Of a stretch of DNA of 64,000 nt, positions 8,131 to 17,299 are shown piece after piece. Every line of letters begins with the position of its first letter. Positions within the stretch are counted from its first letter, which is position 1. The notes below the pieces were generated by a model. That model made no database searches, had not been told where the DNA came from, and saw only the letters and a list, made by a program, of their open reading frames with translations. The stretch is from positions 1 through 64,000 of the forward strand of contig NZ_JARHTP010000003.1 of assembly GCF_029223485.1 (NCBI RefSeq). Direction: 5' to 3'. This stretch comes from Streptomyces coacervatus (GTDB lineage: Bacteria; Actinomycetota; Actinomycetes; Streptomycetales; Streptomycetaceae). A program made the translations under genes and the position numbers.

Positions 8131-9301
8131 CGGGGACCTCCATCTCGATCGTGGTGCCCTTGCCGGGCGCCGATTCCACGGTCAGCGCGCCGCCGACCCC
8201 GCTCGCGCGGTCCCGCATGGACACCAGGCCCAGGTGGCGTCCCGCGCGGCGTATCGAATGCGGGTCGAAGCCGCTGCCGTCGTCCGTGACGCGCAGGACC
8301 GCTGCGGTGCCGCGCCGGGCCAGGGCCACGTCCACGTGCTCCGCACCGGAGTGCCGGAGGGCGTTGTGCAGGGCCTCCTGGGCGACCCGCAGGACGGCCT
8401 CCTCCTGGGCTGCGGGCAGGGCGCGGACGCCGCAGCTGTCGAAGGTCACGCGTGCGGTGTGGGCGCGGTCGAGGACCTGGATCTGGGTGCGCAGGGTGGC
8501 GACGAGGCCGTCCTCGTCGAGGGCCGCGGGGCGCAACTCGACGACTGCGGCGCGCAGTTCGTCGGCGGCCTCGGCGGCGAGTGCGGCCACCTGCTGCAGC
8601 TCGCCCTTGGCGCGGGACGGGTCGCGGTCGACGAGGGCCGCGGCGGCCTGGGCGGTCAGGCGCAGGGAGAAGAGCTTCTGGCTGACCGCGTCGTGCAGTT
8701 CGTGCGCAAGGCGGGAGCGCTCCTCGGCGATGGTCAGCTCGCGGCTGCGCTCGTACAGGCGGGCGTTGGTGAGGGCGATCGCGGCGTGCTGGGCGAGGAT
8801 GGCGAGCAGGTCCTCGTCCTCCTCGGTGAAGCCGCAACTGCCTTCCGGTTTGGGGTGCGGGGGGTGTGGGGGGTTTCCCCCCACAGGGCGCAGCTTGTTT
8901 GCCAGGAACAGTGCGCCGATGACCTCGTCGCCGTCCCTGATGGGCAGGCCCAGGAAGTCGGACATGTCGGGGTGGGCGGAGGGCCAGCCCTCGAAGCGGG
9001 GGTCCTTGCGCACATCGGCGAGGCGCTCGATCTTCGCCTCCTGCAGCATGGCGGCGAGGATGCCGTGCTGGCGCGGGAGCGGGCCGATGGCCTTCCACTG
9101 GGCGTCGCTCACTCCGTCGACCACGAACTGGGCGAAGCCGCCGTGGTCGTCGGGGACGCCGAGGGCGGCGTACTGCGCGTCGAGCAGCTCGCGGGCCGAG
9201 GCGACGATCGTCTTGAGGACGTCGCGCACCTCGAGATGCCTGCTCATGGCCAGCAGCGCGGAACTCACCGCGGCGAGGCCGGACCGGGGGCCTTGACTCA
9301 T
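8123..9301 (-). CDS. GAF-domain sensor histidine kinase (HisKA_3 type)
   Basis: A 392-residue soluble kinase: N-terminal GAF domain (about 20-185), a dimerisation/phospho-acceptor helix with His203 in ERSRLAHELHDAVSQ and an HATPase region (ALHNALRHSG, VTDDGSGFDP). It lacks membrane segments, so it senses an intracellular ligand. A proline/histidine-rich loop (GGNPPHPPHPKPE, residues 141-153) interrupts the GAF domain. The start is ATG 9301. It is translationally coupled to the regulator that follows. Confidence 0.92.
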   Translation of the reverse strand: MSQGPRSGLAAVSSALLAMSRHLEVRDVLKTIVASARELLDAQYAALGVPDDHGGFAQFVVDGVSDAQWKAIGPLPRQHGILAAMLQEAKIERLADVRKDPRFEGWPSAHPDMSDFLGLPIRDGDEVIGALFLANKLRPVGGNPPHPPHPKPEGSCGFTEEDEDLLAILAQHAAIALTNARLYERSRELTIAEERSRLAHELHDAVSQKLFSLRLTAQAAAALVDRDPSRAKGELQQVAALAAEAADELRAAVVELRPAALDEDGLVATLRTQIQVLDRAHTARVTFDSCGVRALPAAQEEAVLRVAQEALHNALRHSGAEHVDVALARRGTAAVLRVTDDGSGFDPHSIRRAGRHLGLVSMRDRASGVGGALTVESAPGKGTTIEMEVPGG

Positions 9302-9526
9302 GCCCTCAAGGTACCGGCGGGGTGTGACAACGCGGATCGGACCAGTGGCGGCCGTCTCTGGGGCCGTGGGCCTAGGGCCGGTGGACTAGGTCCCGGGCCC
9401 CGGACCGGCGGCTTAGGCCGAAGGGCCCCGGCTGGTTGCGGCCCGCGTCCGAGGCGGGGCGGGCGGCGCCGTTCCTACGTTGATGTCACCGCCGATCGAC
9501 GGGCGGGCGAGACGAGGGGACGTGTC
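9302..9526. other. divergent intergenic region between the kinase and the SDR gene
   Basis: 225 bases serving both genes. It is dominated by G/C runs with several overlapping inverted repeats (for example GTCCCGGGCCCCGGAC near 9390-9405). No clear promoter or operator could be picked out. Confidence 0.4.
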
Positions 9527-10225
9527 ATGCCGGTAGCGATCATCACGGGGGCCTCGAAGGGGCTGGGGCGGGCGCTTGCCGAGGCGCTGGCCGCGCGCGG
9601 CTGGGATCTGGTGCTCGACGCCAGGACCGAGGGAGTCCTCAAGGAGGCGGCTGGAGCCGTGTCCGCGTACGGCACGCGTGTGACGGCCCTGGCCGGGGAC
9701 GTCACGGACGCCCGCCACCGGGCCGGGCTGGTGGCGGCCGCGTGGAGGCTGGGCGGCGCCGATCTACTGGTGAACAACGCGAGCGCGCTGGGCGCCGAGC
9801 CGCTCGTACGGCTGGAGGGGCTGCCCCTGGAGGGGCTCAGGCGGGCGCTGGAGGTGAATGTGGTGGCCGCGCTGGGCCTGGTCCAGGAGGCGCTGCCGCT
9901 GCTGCGGGCGTCGGCGGCGGGCGCGGTGATCGCGGTCAGCTCGGACGCGGCCGCCGAGGCCTATGAGACGTGGGGCGGGTACGGGGCGTCGAAGGCGGCT
10001 CTCGATCATCTCGCGGCGGTGCTCGGCGAGGAGGAGCCGGGGCTGCGGGTCTGGGCGGTCGACCCCGGGGACATGGCCACGGACCTGTATGCGGCGGCCG
10101 TACCGGACGACGGCGATCCACGGCCGGCGCCGGCCAGTGTGGTGCCCGCCTTCCTACGGCTGCTGGACGAGCGCCCGGCAAGCGGCCGGTACGCGGCTCC
10201 GGCGCTGCTGGAGGGGCAGCGATGA
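9527..10225 (+). CDS. short-chain dehydrogenase/reductase
   Basis: A 232-residue SDR: the Rossmann start VAIITGASKGLGRALAEAL with the TGxxxGxG cofactor motif, NNAS, a catalytic Ser in VIAVSSDAA and Tyr-x3-Lys in YGASKAAL. Substrate unknown. Start ATG 9527 aligns with the Rossmann fold start; the longer open frame upstream is not coding. It overlaps the QueA-like gene by ATGA, so the two proteins are probably made together. Confidence 0.88.
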   Translation: MPVAIITGASKGLGRALAEALAARGWDLVLDARTEGVLKEAAGAVSAYGTRVTALAGDVTDARHRAGLVAAAWRLGGADLLVNNASALGAEPLVRLEGLPLEGLRRALEVNVVAALGLVQEALPLLRASAAGAVIAVSSDAAAEAYETWGGYGASKAALDHLAAVLGEEEPGLRVWAVDPGDMATDLYAAAVPDDGDPRPAPASVVPAFLRLLDERPASGRYAAPALLEGQR

Positions 10226-11265
10226 CGGTGGCGGTGCAGATACCGGAGGAACTGTCGGCCCGGATCCCGGTCGAGCAGCGCGGGGCGGGGCTCGACCGGG
10301 ATGCCGTACGGCTGCTCGTGTCGCATGGCACAGAGGTGTCGCACCACGCGTTCGTGGAGCTGCCGCAGCTGCTGCGGGCCGGGGATCTGCTCGTCGTGAA
10401 CACCTCGGCCACGCTGGCCGCCGCGGTGGATGGGCAGGTCGGGCACGCGCGCGTGGTGGTGCACTTCTCCACGCGCGGGGACGACGGGCGGTGGGCGGTC
10501 GAGCTGCGGGATCCTGACGGGAAGGGCACCACGCGCGCGCGTACGGGCGGGCCCGCGGGTTTGGAGGTGCGGCTGCCCGGGGGCGTACGGCTGGTCCTGG
10601 AGGAACCGCTGAGTGCGCACGGCGCCCGTTTGTGGTGGGCGCGGGTGTCGGGGGCCGGGGTCCTCGGGATGCTGCGGGAGCACGGGCGGCCCATTCGCTA
10701 TTCCTATACGGAGCGGGACCAGCCGCTGTCCGTGTACCAGACGGTGTTCGCGCTGCCGTCCGCCGACGGGGCGGGCAGTGCGGAGATGCCGAGTGCGGCC
10801 CGGCCCTTCACGGCGCGGCTGGTCGCGGAGCTGGTGAGCCGGGGTGTGCAGTTCGCGCCGATCACGCTGCACACCGGGGTGGCCTCGCAGGAGGTGCACG
10901 AGCCGCCGTACCCGGAGCGGTTCGCGGTGCCGGAGGCGTCGGCTCGGCTGATCAATGCCGTGAAGGCGGGAGACGGCCGGATCGTGGCGGTCGGGACGAC
11001 GGCCGTACGGGCCGTGGAGTCGGCGGCCGGGCCCGACGGCGTCGTACGCGCGAGTGACGGGTGGACGGATCTCGTGGTCACCCCGGAACGCGGGGTACGG
11101 GTGGTGGACGGGTTGCTGACCGGGCTGCACGAGCCGGAGGCCTCGCATCTGCTGATGCTGGAGGCGATCGCCTCACGGGCCGCGATCGGCCGCAGCTACG
11201 AGGAGGCGCTGCGCGGGCTCTACCTGTGGCACGAGTTCGGGGACGTCCACCTCATCCTCCCGTAG
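10222..11265 (+). CDS. QueA-like S-adenosylmethionine:tRNA ribosyltransferase-isomerase family protein
   Basis: A 347-residue member of the QueA family, which transfers ribose from S-adenosylmethionine to preQ1 in tRNA during queuosine synthesis. Recognisable family blocks are FAPITLHTGVASQEVHEPPY, the VGTTAVRAVES motif and the C-terminal SHLLMLEAIASR...YEEAL...YLWHEFGD. The N-terminal motif that reads NDTRV in classical QueA reads NTSAT (residues 60-64) here. No other queuosine gene is nearby and the partner gene is an SDR, so whether it makes queuosine is open. It starts at ATG 10222, overlapping the SDR stop. Confidence 0.85.
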   Translation: MTVAVQIPEELSARIPVEQRGAGLDRDAVRLLVSHGTEVSHHAFVELPQLLRAGDLLVVNTSATLAAAVDGQVGHARVVVHFSTRGDDGRWAVELRDPDGKGTTRARTGGPAGLEVRLPGGVRLVLEEPLSAHGARLWWARVSGAGVLGMLREHGRPIRYSYTERDQPLSVYQTVFALPSADGAGSAEMPSAARPFTARLVAELVSRGVQFAPITLHTGVASQEVHEPPYPERFAVPEASARLINAVKAGDGRIVAVGTTAVRAVESAAGPDGVVRASDGWTDLVVTPERGVRVVDGLLTGLHEPEASHLLMLEAIASRAAIGRSYEEALRGLYLWHEFGDVHLILP

Positions 11266-11371
11266 GAGGGTCCTCACGCAGTGCATTGCTCAAGCAACTC
11301 ATGGTGATTCCGTTACGCCGCCGATGTGAGCCCGCACATAGGGCGCAGATCACGTACGAAGGACGATAGGA

Positions 11372-11422
11372 GACAGACCCTCCCCTCATGAGCGGGGCGA
11401 ACGGTCCAGTCTGTCCGTTTTT
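11372..11422 (+). terminator. terminator after the QueA-like gene
   Basis: Outer stem GACAGAC (11372-11378) with GTCTGTC (11409-11415), an inner CCCC/GGGG stem in the loop, and a TTTTT run at 11418-11422. The hairpin begins about 105 bases after the stop codon. Confidence 0.7.
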
Positions 11423-11606
11423 GCCCTTCCCCGTTCCACTACCGGGGATCGTACGTCACACCTTTGCCATGACATTTTGCGGCCGCTAAGAATGGCTGCC
11501 GTCGCTCAGCGCCGCGGGTTCCCACCGCGGCGTTTGTGCGGGAAGGACCCGTGTCCCCCGCCGGACGTAGAGCGACCTCCGCGCTATTCGAAGAGGTCCG
11601 TCTGCC
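11423..11606 (+). promoter_or_regulatory. leader of the secreted transglycosylase gene
   Basis: 184 bases before the transglycosylase start. It holds a strong hairpin CGCCGCGG-GTTCCCA-CCGCGGCG (11510-11532). Cell-wall lytic genes in Streptomyces sometimes carry a cyclic di-AMP riboswitch, but I could not match its conserved core here, so only the hairpin is claimed. Confidence 0.4.
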
Positions 11607-12356
11607 ATGCTCAAGAACACCAACATTCGCCGTCTCAGTCGTTCGCTGACCCGCCACCAGAAGGTCGCGATGGCCGGTGTCGCCACCCTCGGTGCCGCCG
11701 CCCTGGCGTTCTCCGCAGTGCCCAGCAACGCCGAGACGACCACGAACGAGGCCACCGTTTCCACGGCCAAGGTGGAGTACGGCTCCGACCAGATCAAGGA
11801 CGTCAAGGCCAGCGTCACCGACCAGCTCGCCGGTGCCAGCCTGAAGGCCGAGGCCGTCAAGGCCAAGGCCGCGGCCGAAGCCAAGAAGAAGGCCGCCGCC
11901 GCGGCCGCCGCGAAGAAGAAGGCGGCCGCCGAGGCCGCGGCCAAGAGGAAGGCCGAGGCCGCGCGCAAGGCGAAGGAGGCCGCGAGCCGGTCCGCCCAGC
12001 GTGCCGCGATCAAGCCGGTCGCCGCGAAGACCTACGCGAACAACCTCGACGGCTGGATCAGGAACGCGCTCGACATCATGCAGGCCAAGGGCATACCGGG
12101 CAGCTACAACGGCCTGTACCGCAACATCATGCGGGAGTCCTCGGGCAACCCGATGGCCATCAACGACTGGGACATCAACGCCATCAACGGCATCCCGTCG
12201 AAGGGCCTGCTGCAGGTCATCCCGCCGACCTTCAGCGCCTACCACGTCGCGGGCACGTCCTGGGACATCTACAACCCGGTCGCCAACATCACCGCCGCCG
12301 CCAACTACGCGGCCGACAAGTACGGCTCGATCGACAACGTCAACAGCGCGTACTGA
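11607..12356 (+). CDS. secreted lytic transglycosylase (SLT-type) with Lys/Ala-rich linker
   Basis: A 249-residue secreted protein: N-terminal region with signal sequence (cleavage near residues 37-42, SNAET), a highly charged Lys/Ala-rich helix (about 78-135) likely forming an extended coiled linker, and a transglycosylase-like domain (145-249) with catalytic Glu177 in NIMRESSGNP and the GLLQVIPPTF motif. Such enzymes cleave peptidoglycan during growth. The positively charged linker may bind wall polymers. The start ATG is 11607. A convergent terminator separates it from the FHA-ABC gene. Confidence 0.88.
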   Translation: MLKNTNIRRLSRSLTRHQKVAMAGVATLGAAALAFSAVPSNAETTTNEATVSTAKVEYGSDQIKDVKASVTDQLAGASLKAEAVKAKAAAEAKKKAAAAAAAKKKAAAEAAAKRKAEAARKAKEAASRSAQRAAIKPVAAKTYANNLDGWIRNALDIMQAKGIPGSYNGLYRNIMRESSGNPMAINDWDINAINGIPSKGLLQVIPPTFSAYHVAGTSWDIYNPVANITAAANYAADKYGSIDNVNSAY

Positions 12357-12386
12357 GGTCGGCGCGGACCTCTGCACGTGAACGCC

Positions 12387-12420
12387 GAAGGGCGGCACCT
12401 CCTGACGGGTGCCGCCCTTC
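12387..12420. terminator. bidirectional terminator
   Basis: Perfect 13-bp stem GAAGGGCGGCACC (12387-12399) with GGTGCCGCCCTTC (12408-12420) and an 8-base loop, between the convergent transglycosylase and FHA-ABC genes. Confidence 0.88.
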
Positions 12421-12463
12421 GCGCCGTACGAGAACGCCGTACGACAGCCTCGTAGGACCGCGA

Positions 12464-14989
12464 CTACTTGCGCATGACCTCCGGCTCGTGACGGCGCAGG
12501 AAGCGGGCCACGAAGAAGCCGCAGATCACACCGAGGACGATCAGGGCGATCATGTCCATGCTCCAGGCGCCGACGGTGTGCTGCCACAGCGGGTCATCGG
12601 GCTTGCCCTTGCCGGGCGGGCTGATCCTGTTGAAGTCCAGGGTGGCGCCCGCGGCGGCGACCGCCCAGCGCGACGGCATCAGGTACGAGACCTGGTTGAC
12701 GCCGATCGCGCCGTTCAGGGCGAAGAGGCAGCCCGTGAAGACGACCTGGACGATCGCGAACATGACCAGCAGCGGCATGGTCTTCTCGGAGGTCTTCACC
12801 AGCGCGGAGATGATCAGGCCGAACATCATCGAGGTGAAGCCCAGGGCCATGATCGGGATGGTGAGTTCGAGAAGTGTGAGCTTGCCGAGGACCAGGCCCT
12901 CGTCCGGGATCTTCCGGCTGGCGAAGCCGATCATGCCGACCAGCAGGCCCTGCAGCACCGTGACGAAGCCGAGCACGAAGACCTTGGACATCAGGTACGC
13001 GGAGCGGGACAGGCCGGTCGCGCGCTCCCGCTCGTAGATGACCCGTTCCTTGATCAGCTCCCGGACGGAGTTCGCGGCGCCGGCGAAGCAGGCGCCGACC
13101 GCGAGGATCAGCAGGACGGTGGTGGCCGTGCCGTTCGGGACGGGCTGGCCGGTCGCCGGGTTGATTTCCGTGTTGACCAGCAGGTCCTTGCTGGAGTCGA
13201 TGAGCAGGCTCACCGAGCCGAGCACGAGCGGCAGGATCACCGAGAGGGCCAGGAAGCCCTTGTCCGACGCGATGACCGAGACATAGCGGCGCACCAGCGT
13301 GCCGAACTGGGACATCCAGCCCTGTGGCTTGGGCGGCTTCATCGCCTGCATCGGAGGCATCTGTACGCTCTGCGGCGCAACGGCGTCGATGTCCGCGGCG
13401 TACATCTGGTAGTGCTGCGAGCCCTTCCAGCGTCCGGCCCAGTCGTAGTCGCGGTAGTTCTCGAAGGCGGAGAAGACATCGGCCCAGGTGTCGTAGCCGA
13501 AGAAGTTCAGCGCCTCCTCGGGCGGGCCGAAGTAGGCGACCGCGCCGCCCGGCGCCATCACCAGGAGCTTGTCGCACAGCGCCAGCTCGGCCACGGAGTG
13601 GGTGACGACGAGGACCGTACGGCCGTCGTCGGCGAGGCCGCGCAGCAGCTGCATGACGTCGCGGTCCATGCCCGGGTCGAGGCCGGAGGTCGGCTCGTCC
13701 AGGAAGATCAGGGACGGCTTGGTGAGCAGCTCCAGAGCCACCGAGACGCGCTTGCGCTGGCCGCCGGAGAGGGAGGTGACCTTCTTCTCCTTGTGGATGT
13801 CCAGCTTCAGCTCGCGCAGCACCTCGTCTATCCGGGCCTCGCGCTCGGCGGTCGTGGTGTCGGACGGGAAGCGAAGCTTGGCCGCGTACTTGAGGGCCTT
13901 CTTGACGGTCAGTTCCTTGTGCAGGATGTCGTCCTGCGGGACCAGACCGATGCGCTGGCGCAGCTCGGCGAACTGCTTGTACAGGTTCCGGTTGTCGTAG
14001 AGGACGTCGCCCTGGTTGGCGGGGCGGTAGCCGGTGAGCGCCTTGAGCAGGGTCGACTTGCCCGAGCCGGACGGCCCGATGACCGCGATCAGGGACTTCT
14101 CCGGGACGCCGAAGGAGACGTCCTTGAGGATCTGCTTGCCGCCGTCGACCGTGACCGTCAGATGGCGGGCCGAGAAGGACACCTCACCGGTGTCGACGAA
14201 CTCCTCGAGGCGGTCGCCGACCAGGCGGAACGTGGAGTGGCCGACGCCGACGATGTCGTTCGGGCCGAGCAGCGCAGAGCCGCCCTTGGCGATCGGCTGG
14301 CCGTTGACGTAGGTGCCGTTGTGCGAGCCCAGGTCACGGATCTCGAAGCGGCCGTCGGGTGTGGCGTGGAACTCGGCGTGGTGGCGGGAGACCTGCAGGT
14401 CGGAGACGACCAGCTCGTTCTCCAGGGCACGGCCGATGCGCATGATGCGGCCGATGGAGAACTGGTGGAACGTGGTCGGGCTGCGGTCGCCGTAGACCGG
14501 CGGCGCCCCCGCGCCACCACCGGGGCCCTGCTGCGGCGGGATGTGCGCGGCGGCCTGCTGCGGCGCGGCCTGCTGCGGCTGCTGCCAGCCGGCCTGCGGG
14601 GCCTGCTGCTGCGGCGGTGCCTGCTGCGCCCAGCCGGGGCCCGCGCCCTGGGCGGCGTACGGCTGCTGGGGCTGGGCGACGGCGGCCGCGCCGCTGACGT
14701 TCACCAACGGGCCGTCGGTCGCGTTGCCGAGGTGCACCGCCGAGCCGGGCCCGATCTCCATGTGATGGATCCGCTGCCCCTGCACGAACGTGCCGTTGGT
14801 GGAGCCCTGGTCCTCAATGGCCCAACTGCGGCCGCCCCAGCTGATCGTGGCGTGACGCCAGGACACTCTGGCGTCGTCGAGCACGATGTCCCCCTGCGGA
14901 TCACGTCCGAGGGTGTACGGCCTGGACGGGTCGAGCGTCCAGGTACGTCCATTCAATTCCAGTACGAGTTCCGGCACTCCATGCCCCAC
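12464..14989 (-). CDS. FHA-domain ABC transporter, ATPase-permease fusion (Rv1747-like)
   Basis: An 841-residue fusion. Order: FHA domain 1 (residues 1-95, GRDPQGDIVLDDARVSWRHA and GSTNGTFV), a Pro/Gln-rich linker (105-160), FHA domain 2 (170-270, RIGRALENELVV, GSHNGTYVNG), an ABCG-type ATPase (280-510; GPSGSGKST, LSGGQRKR, LIFLDEPTSGLDP) and an ABC-2 permease with six helices (570-835). FHA domains bind phosphothreonine, so a Ser/Thr kinase probably controls export, as for Mycobacterium Rv1747. GTG 14989 follows a GGGGGA site. The substrate is unknown. Confidence 0.92.
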   Translation of the reverse strand: MGHGVPELVLELNGRTWTLDPSRPYTLGRDPQGDIVLDDARVSWRHATISWGGRSWAIEDQGSTNGTFVQGQRIHHMEIGPGSAVHLGNATDGPLVNVSGAAAVAQPQQPYAAQGAGPGWAQQAPPQQQAPQAGWQQPQQAAPQQAAAHIPPQQGPGGGAGAPPVYGDRSPTTFHQFSIGRIMRIGRALENELVVSDLQVSRHHAEFHATPDGRFEIRDLGSHNGTYVNGQPIAKGGSALLGPNDIVGVGHSTFRLVGDRLEEFVDTGEVSFSARHLTVTVDGGKQILKDVSFGVPEKSLIAVIGPSGSGKSTLLKALTGYRPANQGDVLYDNRNLYKQFAELRQRIGLVPQDDILHKELTVKKALKYAAKLRFPSDTTTAEREARIDEVLRELKLDIHKEKKVTSLSGGQRKRVSVALELLTKPSLIFLDEPTSGLDPGMDRDVMQLLRGLADDGRTVLVVTHSVAELALCDKLLVMAPGGAVAYFGPPEEALNFFGYDTWADVFSAFENYRDYDWAGRWKGSQHYQMYAADIDAVAPQSVQMPPMQAMKPPKPQGWMSQFGTLVRRYVSVIASDKGFLALSVILPLVLGSVSLLIDSSKDLLVNTEINPATGQPVPNGTATTVLLILAVGACFAGAANSVRELIKERVIYERERATGLSRSAYLMSKVFVLGFVTVLQGLLVGMIGFASRKIPDEGLVLGKLTLLELTIPIMALGFTSMMFGLIISALVKTSEKTMPLLVMFAIVQVVFTGCLFALNGAIGVNQVSYLMPSRWAVAAAGATLDFNRISPPGKGKPDDPLWQHTVGAWSMDMIALIVLGVICGFFVARFLRRHEPEVMRK

Positions 14990-15175
14990 TGAGTAGTCCC
15001 CCGAGTTACCCCCAACACAGGGAGTCTAGGGATGTCGAACATCGTCGGGAACTATTTCAGGCTCGCCCCCCTGACTGAAACTCGGGCCTTGTGAACACCA
15101 CGCGCATACGCATCGGCTGGTTCCGTTGACGGGGTTGAAACCGACCCGGAGAGTGGTAATCCACGCGAGGGGGAC

Positions 15176-17263
15176 ATGTGCGGCCGCCGTGCCGCGATGC
15201 GGATCGGGGGGTCTGCCATGAGCGCGTCGTCGAGTGTCGAGAGCGTGCGGAGCGCCACGCACGGCACGAGGGTGCCGTGGGGGGACGTCCTGCTGTCCGC
15301 GATCGCCTCTGTGAGCTGGGCGTTGATCGGGATGGCGGGCACGGCGGCGCTCGGCCTGCACCTGCTGGAGGCGGACAAGTCGGGCTCGCTCGGACCGATG
15401 ACCGCGGCTGTCGTGGCACTTGGGGCGGGTGGTTCGGTCACGCCGTCCGGCGACGTGTCCGCGTTCGGTCTGAAAGGCGCTCAGGCGCATACGGCCGTCA
15501 CGATCACGCCATTGGGTGTGAGCCTGGTCGGCGCACTCCTGTTGTCGTGGTTCTTCCTACGGTCCTTGCGCGCGGCGGGAGTTGTGATCGCACCGGCCGA
15601 ACTCCTCGCGCGCGCGGGTGCGGTGGTCGCCCTGTTCGTGGCGACGCTGGGCGGGCTGGCCTGGGCGGGGCACGACGTCATCACCATCGACGGCGGCTCG
15701 CTGGGGCTCGACAAGCTGCCGGGCGGGGGCGGAGGGGGCGGCGGCCTCAAGATCCCCGGCCTGGGCGATGTCGGGAACATCGGCGGGCTGTTGCCCGACA
15801 ACATCGGCAACCTCATCAACGCGAAGGCGGCGGTCGGATTCACCGTCGACACGGCGCCCACGCTGCTGGGCGGTCTCGGCTGGTCGGCCGGCATCCTGCT
15901 GATCGCCCTGCTGGCCTCGCGCCGCACTCCCCTGCCGCCCGGTTGGGAGGCCGTGCACCGGGTCGTACGGCCGGCGGCTTCGGCGATCGTCACGGTGATG
16001 CTGGTGACGGTGGCGGCAGGGTTCGCGGCGGCGGCGTACGCGGCGATCGGCGACGACCATCCCAAGCGGATCTTCGGCGCCGCGCTGCTGGGCGCGCCCA
16101 ACGGCACCTGGCTGGGCATCCCGATCGGCCTGTTCGTGCCGTTCGACGGCAGGGCGACCGGCGTACTGACCAACTTCCTGCCGCATCCGCTGGACAACCT
16201 GCTCACCGCGAAGACCGACCGGTCGGTGACGCTGGGGCGGCTGGCGGAACTGGACGGGCGGGTGTGGCTGCTGGGAGTGGCGGCGGCCCTGATGATGCTG
16301 CTGGCGGGGGTGCTGGCCGCGGTGCGGACACCGGTGGGGGCCGGGCGGCCTGCGGCGGGTGGCCCGGCGGCCGGGGGCAGTGAGCACAGGGGCGCCGAGG
16401 CTTGGAGCACGGGGACGGGAGCACACTCCGGTGGCTCCGCGGTGGGCGGGGCTTGGGGAAGCAGCGCCGCGGGGGCTGCGGGTTCCGGAGGCATACGGGG
16501 GCCGGGGGCCCTCGGGTTCGCCGGGCGGTGTGCCTTGCGGCTGGGAGTCGTTACGGCGTTGACGTTGCCGCTGCTCGCATGGCTGACGGAGGTGTCGGTG
16601 GACGCCTCGCTGTCGGTGCTGGGCTTCGATGCGTTCGGCGCCGGGATCCAGCTGCACGGGCACCTCGGCATGGCGCTGCTCCTGGGCGCCCTGTGGGGTG
16701 CGGGGGCGGGGGCTGCCGGGGCACTGCTGGCGTGGGCGACCGGCTCGGCGGGACGGCGGGCGGCGCCGCTGGCGCTGCGGGGCGGGGCCGTGGGGGTACC
16801 GGCCGGGGACTCCGGGTATCCGCAGTACGCGCACGAGTCCGGGGTCGGGATGGCTGCGGCCGGGGGCACATCGGGGCCGTACACGCCCGGTGCGCCGTAC
16901 CGGGCGCCGAACCCCGCGACCAATCCGTATCTGCAGCTGCCGGACGAGCTGCGGGAACCGGAGGACGCGCGGCCGCCGGACGGGGCCCGGCAGGGTGAGG
17001 GTGCGCGACCGCCCGGTGCCCCAGGTCGCGGACAGCCGGCCGGTGAGGCGCGGGACCCCGGCAGCTCGCCGCCGCCCGACACCGGCAACAGCAACATGTA
17101 CGGCGCGCCGACGGTGGCCCGGCCGATCGGGAGTCCCCCGCCCCGGACACCGCGGCAGCCGCTCCGGCCCCGCCGCGGGAAGCAGCCGAAGCCCGGGCGC
17201 GACGAGGGCCCGCCCCCACCCCAGCCGCCGCCCCCGCCGGGGAGGCCGAAGGGCGACCGCTGA
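15176..17263 (+). CDS. streptophobe-family large membrane protein
   Basis: A 695-residue protein typical of Streptomyces: about ten hydrophobic segments between residues 38 and 525, Gly-rich loops (a polyglycine run near 182) and a long Pro/Arg-rich cytoplasmic tail from about 540. The family name streptophobe is used for such Streptomyces-only hydrophobic proteins; no function is known to me. Start uncertain: ATG 15176 has GAGGGGG four bases upstream, while ATG 15218 also has a G-run site. It is divergent from the FHA-ABC gene, so both may share a 187-base promoter region. Confidence 0.8.
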   Translation: MCGRRAAMRIGGSAMSASSSVESVRSATHGTRVPWGDVLLSAIASVSWALIGMAGTAALGLHLLEADKSGSLGPMTAAVVALGAGGSVTPSGDVSAFGLKGAQAHTAVTITPLGVSLVGALLLSWFFLRSLRAAGVVIAPAELLARAGAVVALFVATLGGLAWAGHDVITIDGGSLGLDKLPGGGGGGGGLKIPGLGDVGNIGGLLPDNIGNLINAKAAVGFTVDTAPTLLGGLGWSAGILLIALLASRRTPLPPGWEAVHRVVRPAASAIVTVMLVTVAAGFAAAAYAAIGDDHPKRIFGAALLGAPNGTWLGIPIGLFVPFDGRATGVLTNFLPHPLDNLLTAKTDRSVTLGRLAELDGRVWLLGVAAALMMLLAGVLAAVRTPVGAGRPAAGGPAAGGSEHRGAEAWSTGTGAHSGGSAVGGAWGSSAAGAAGSGGIRGPGALGFAGRCALRLGVVTALTLPLLAWLTEVSVDASLSVLGFDAFGAGIQLHGHLGMALLLGALWGAGAGAAGALLAWATGSAGRRAAPLALRGGAVGVPAGDSGYPQYAHESGVGMAAAGGTSGPYTPGAPYRAPNPATNPYLQLPDELREPEDARPPDGARQGEGARPPGAPGRGQPAGEARDPGSSPPPDTGNSNMYGAPTVARPIGSPPPRTPRQPLRPRRGKQPKPGRDEGPPPPQPPPPPGRPKGDR

Positions 17264-17299
17264 GCCGGACGGCCGACCGCCGGCTGGACCGCGCCGCCC

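Noticed and set aside
11423..11606. Cyclic di-AMP (ydaO) riboswitch in front of the transglycosylase
   Set aside because: Expected for some wall-lytic genes, but the conserved core could not be found; only a simple hairpin is visible.
11477..14992. A 1171-codon open frame on the plus strand across the transglycosylase and FHA-ABC genes
   Set aside because: It is antisense to the FHA-ABC gene, whose motifs are intact, and its composition (runs of Arg, Gly, His, Asp) is typical of GC-bias shadow frames.
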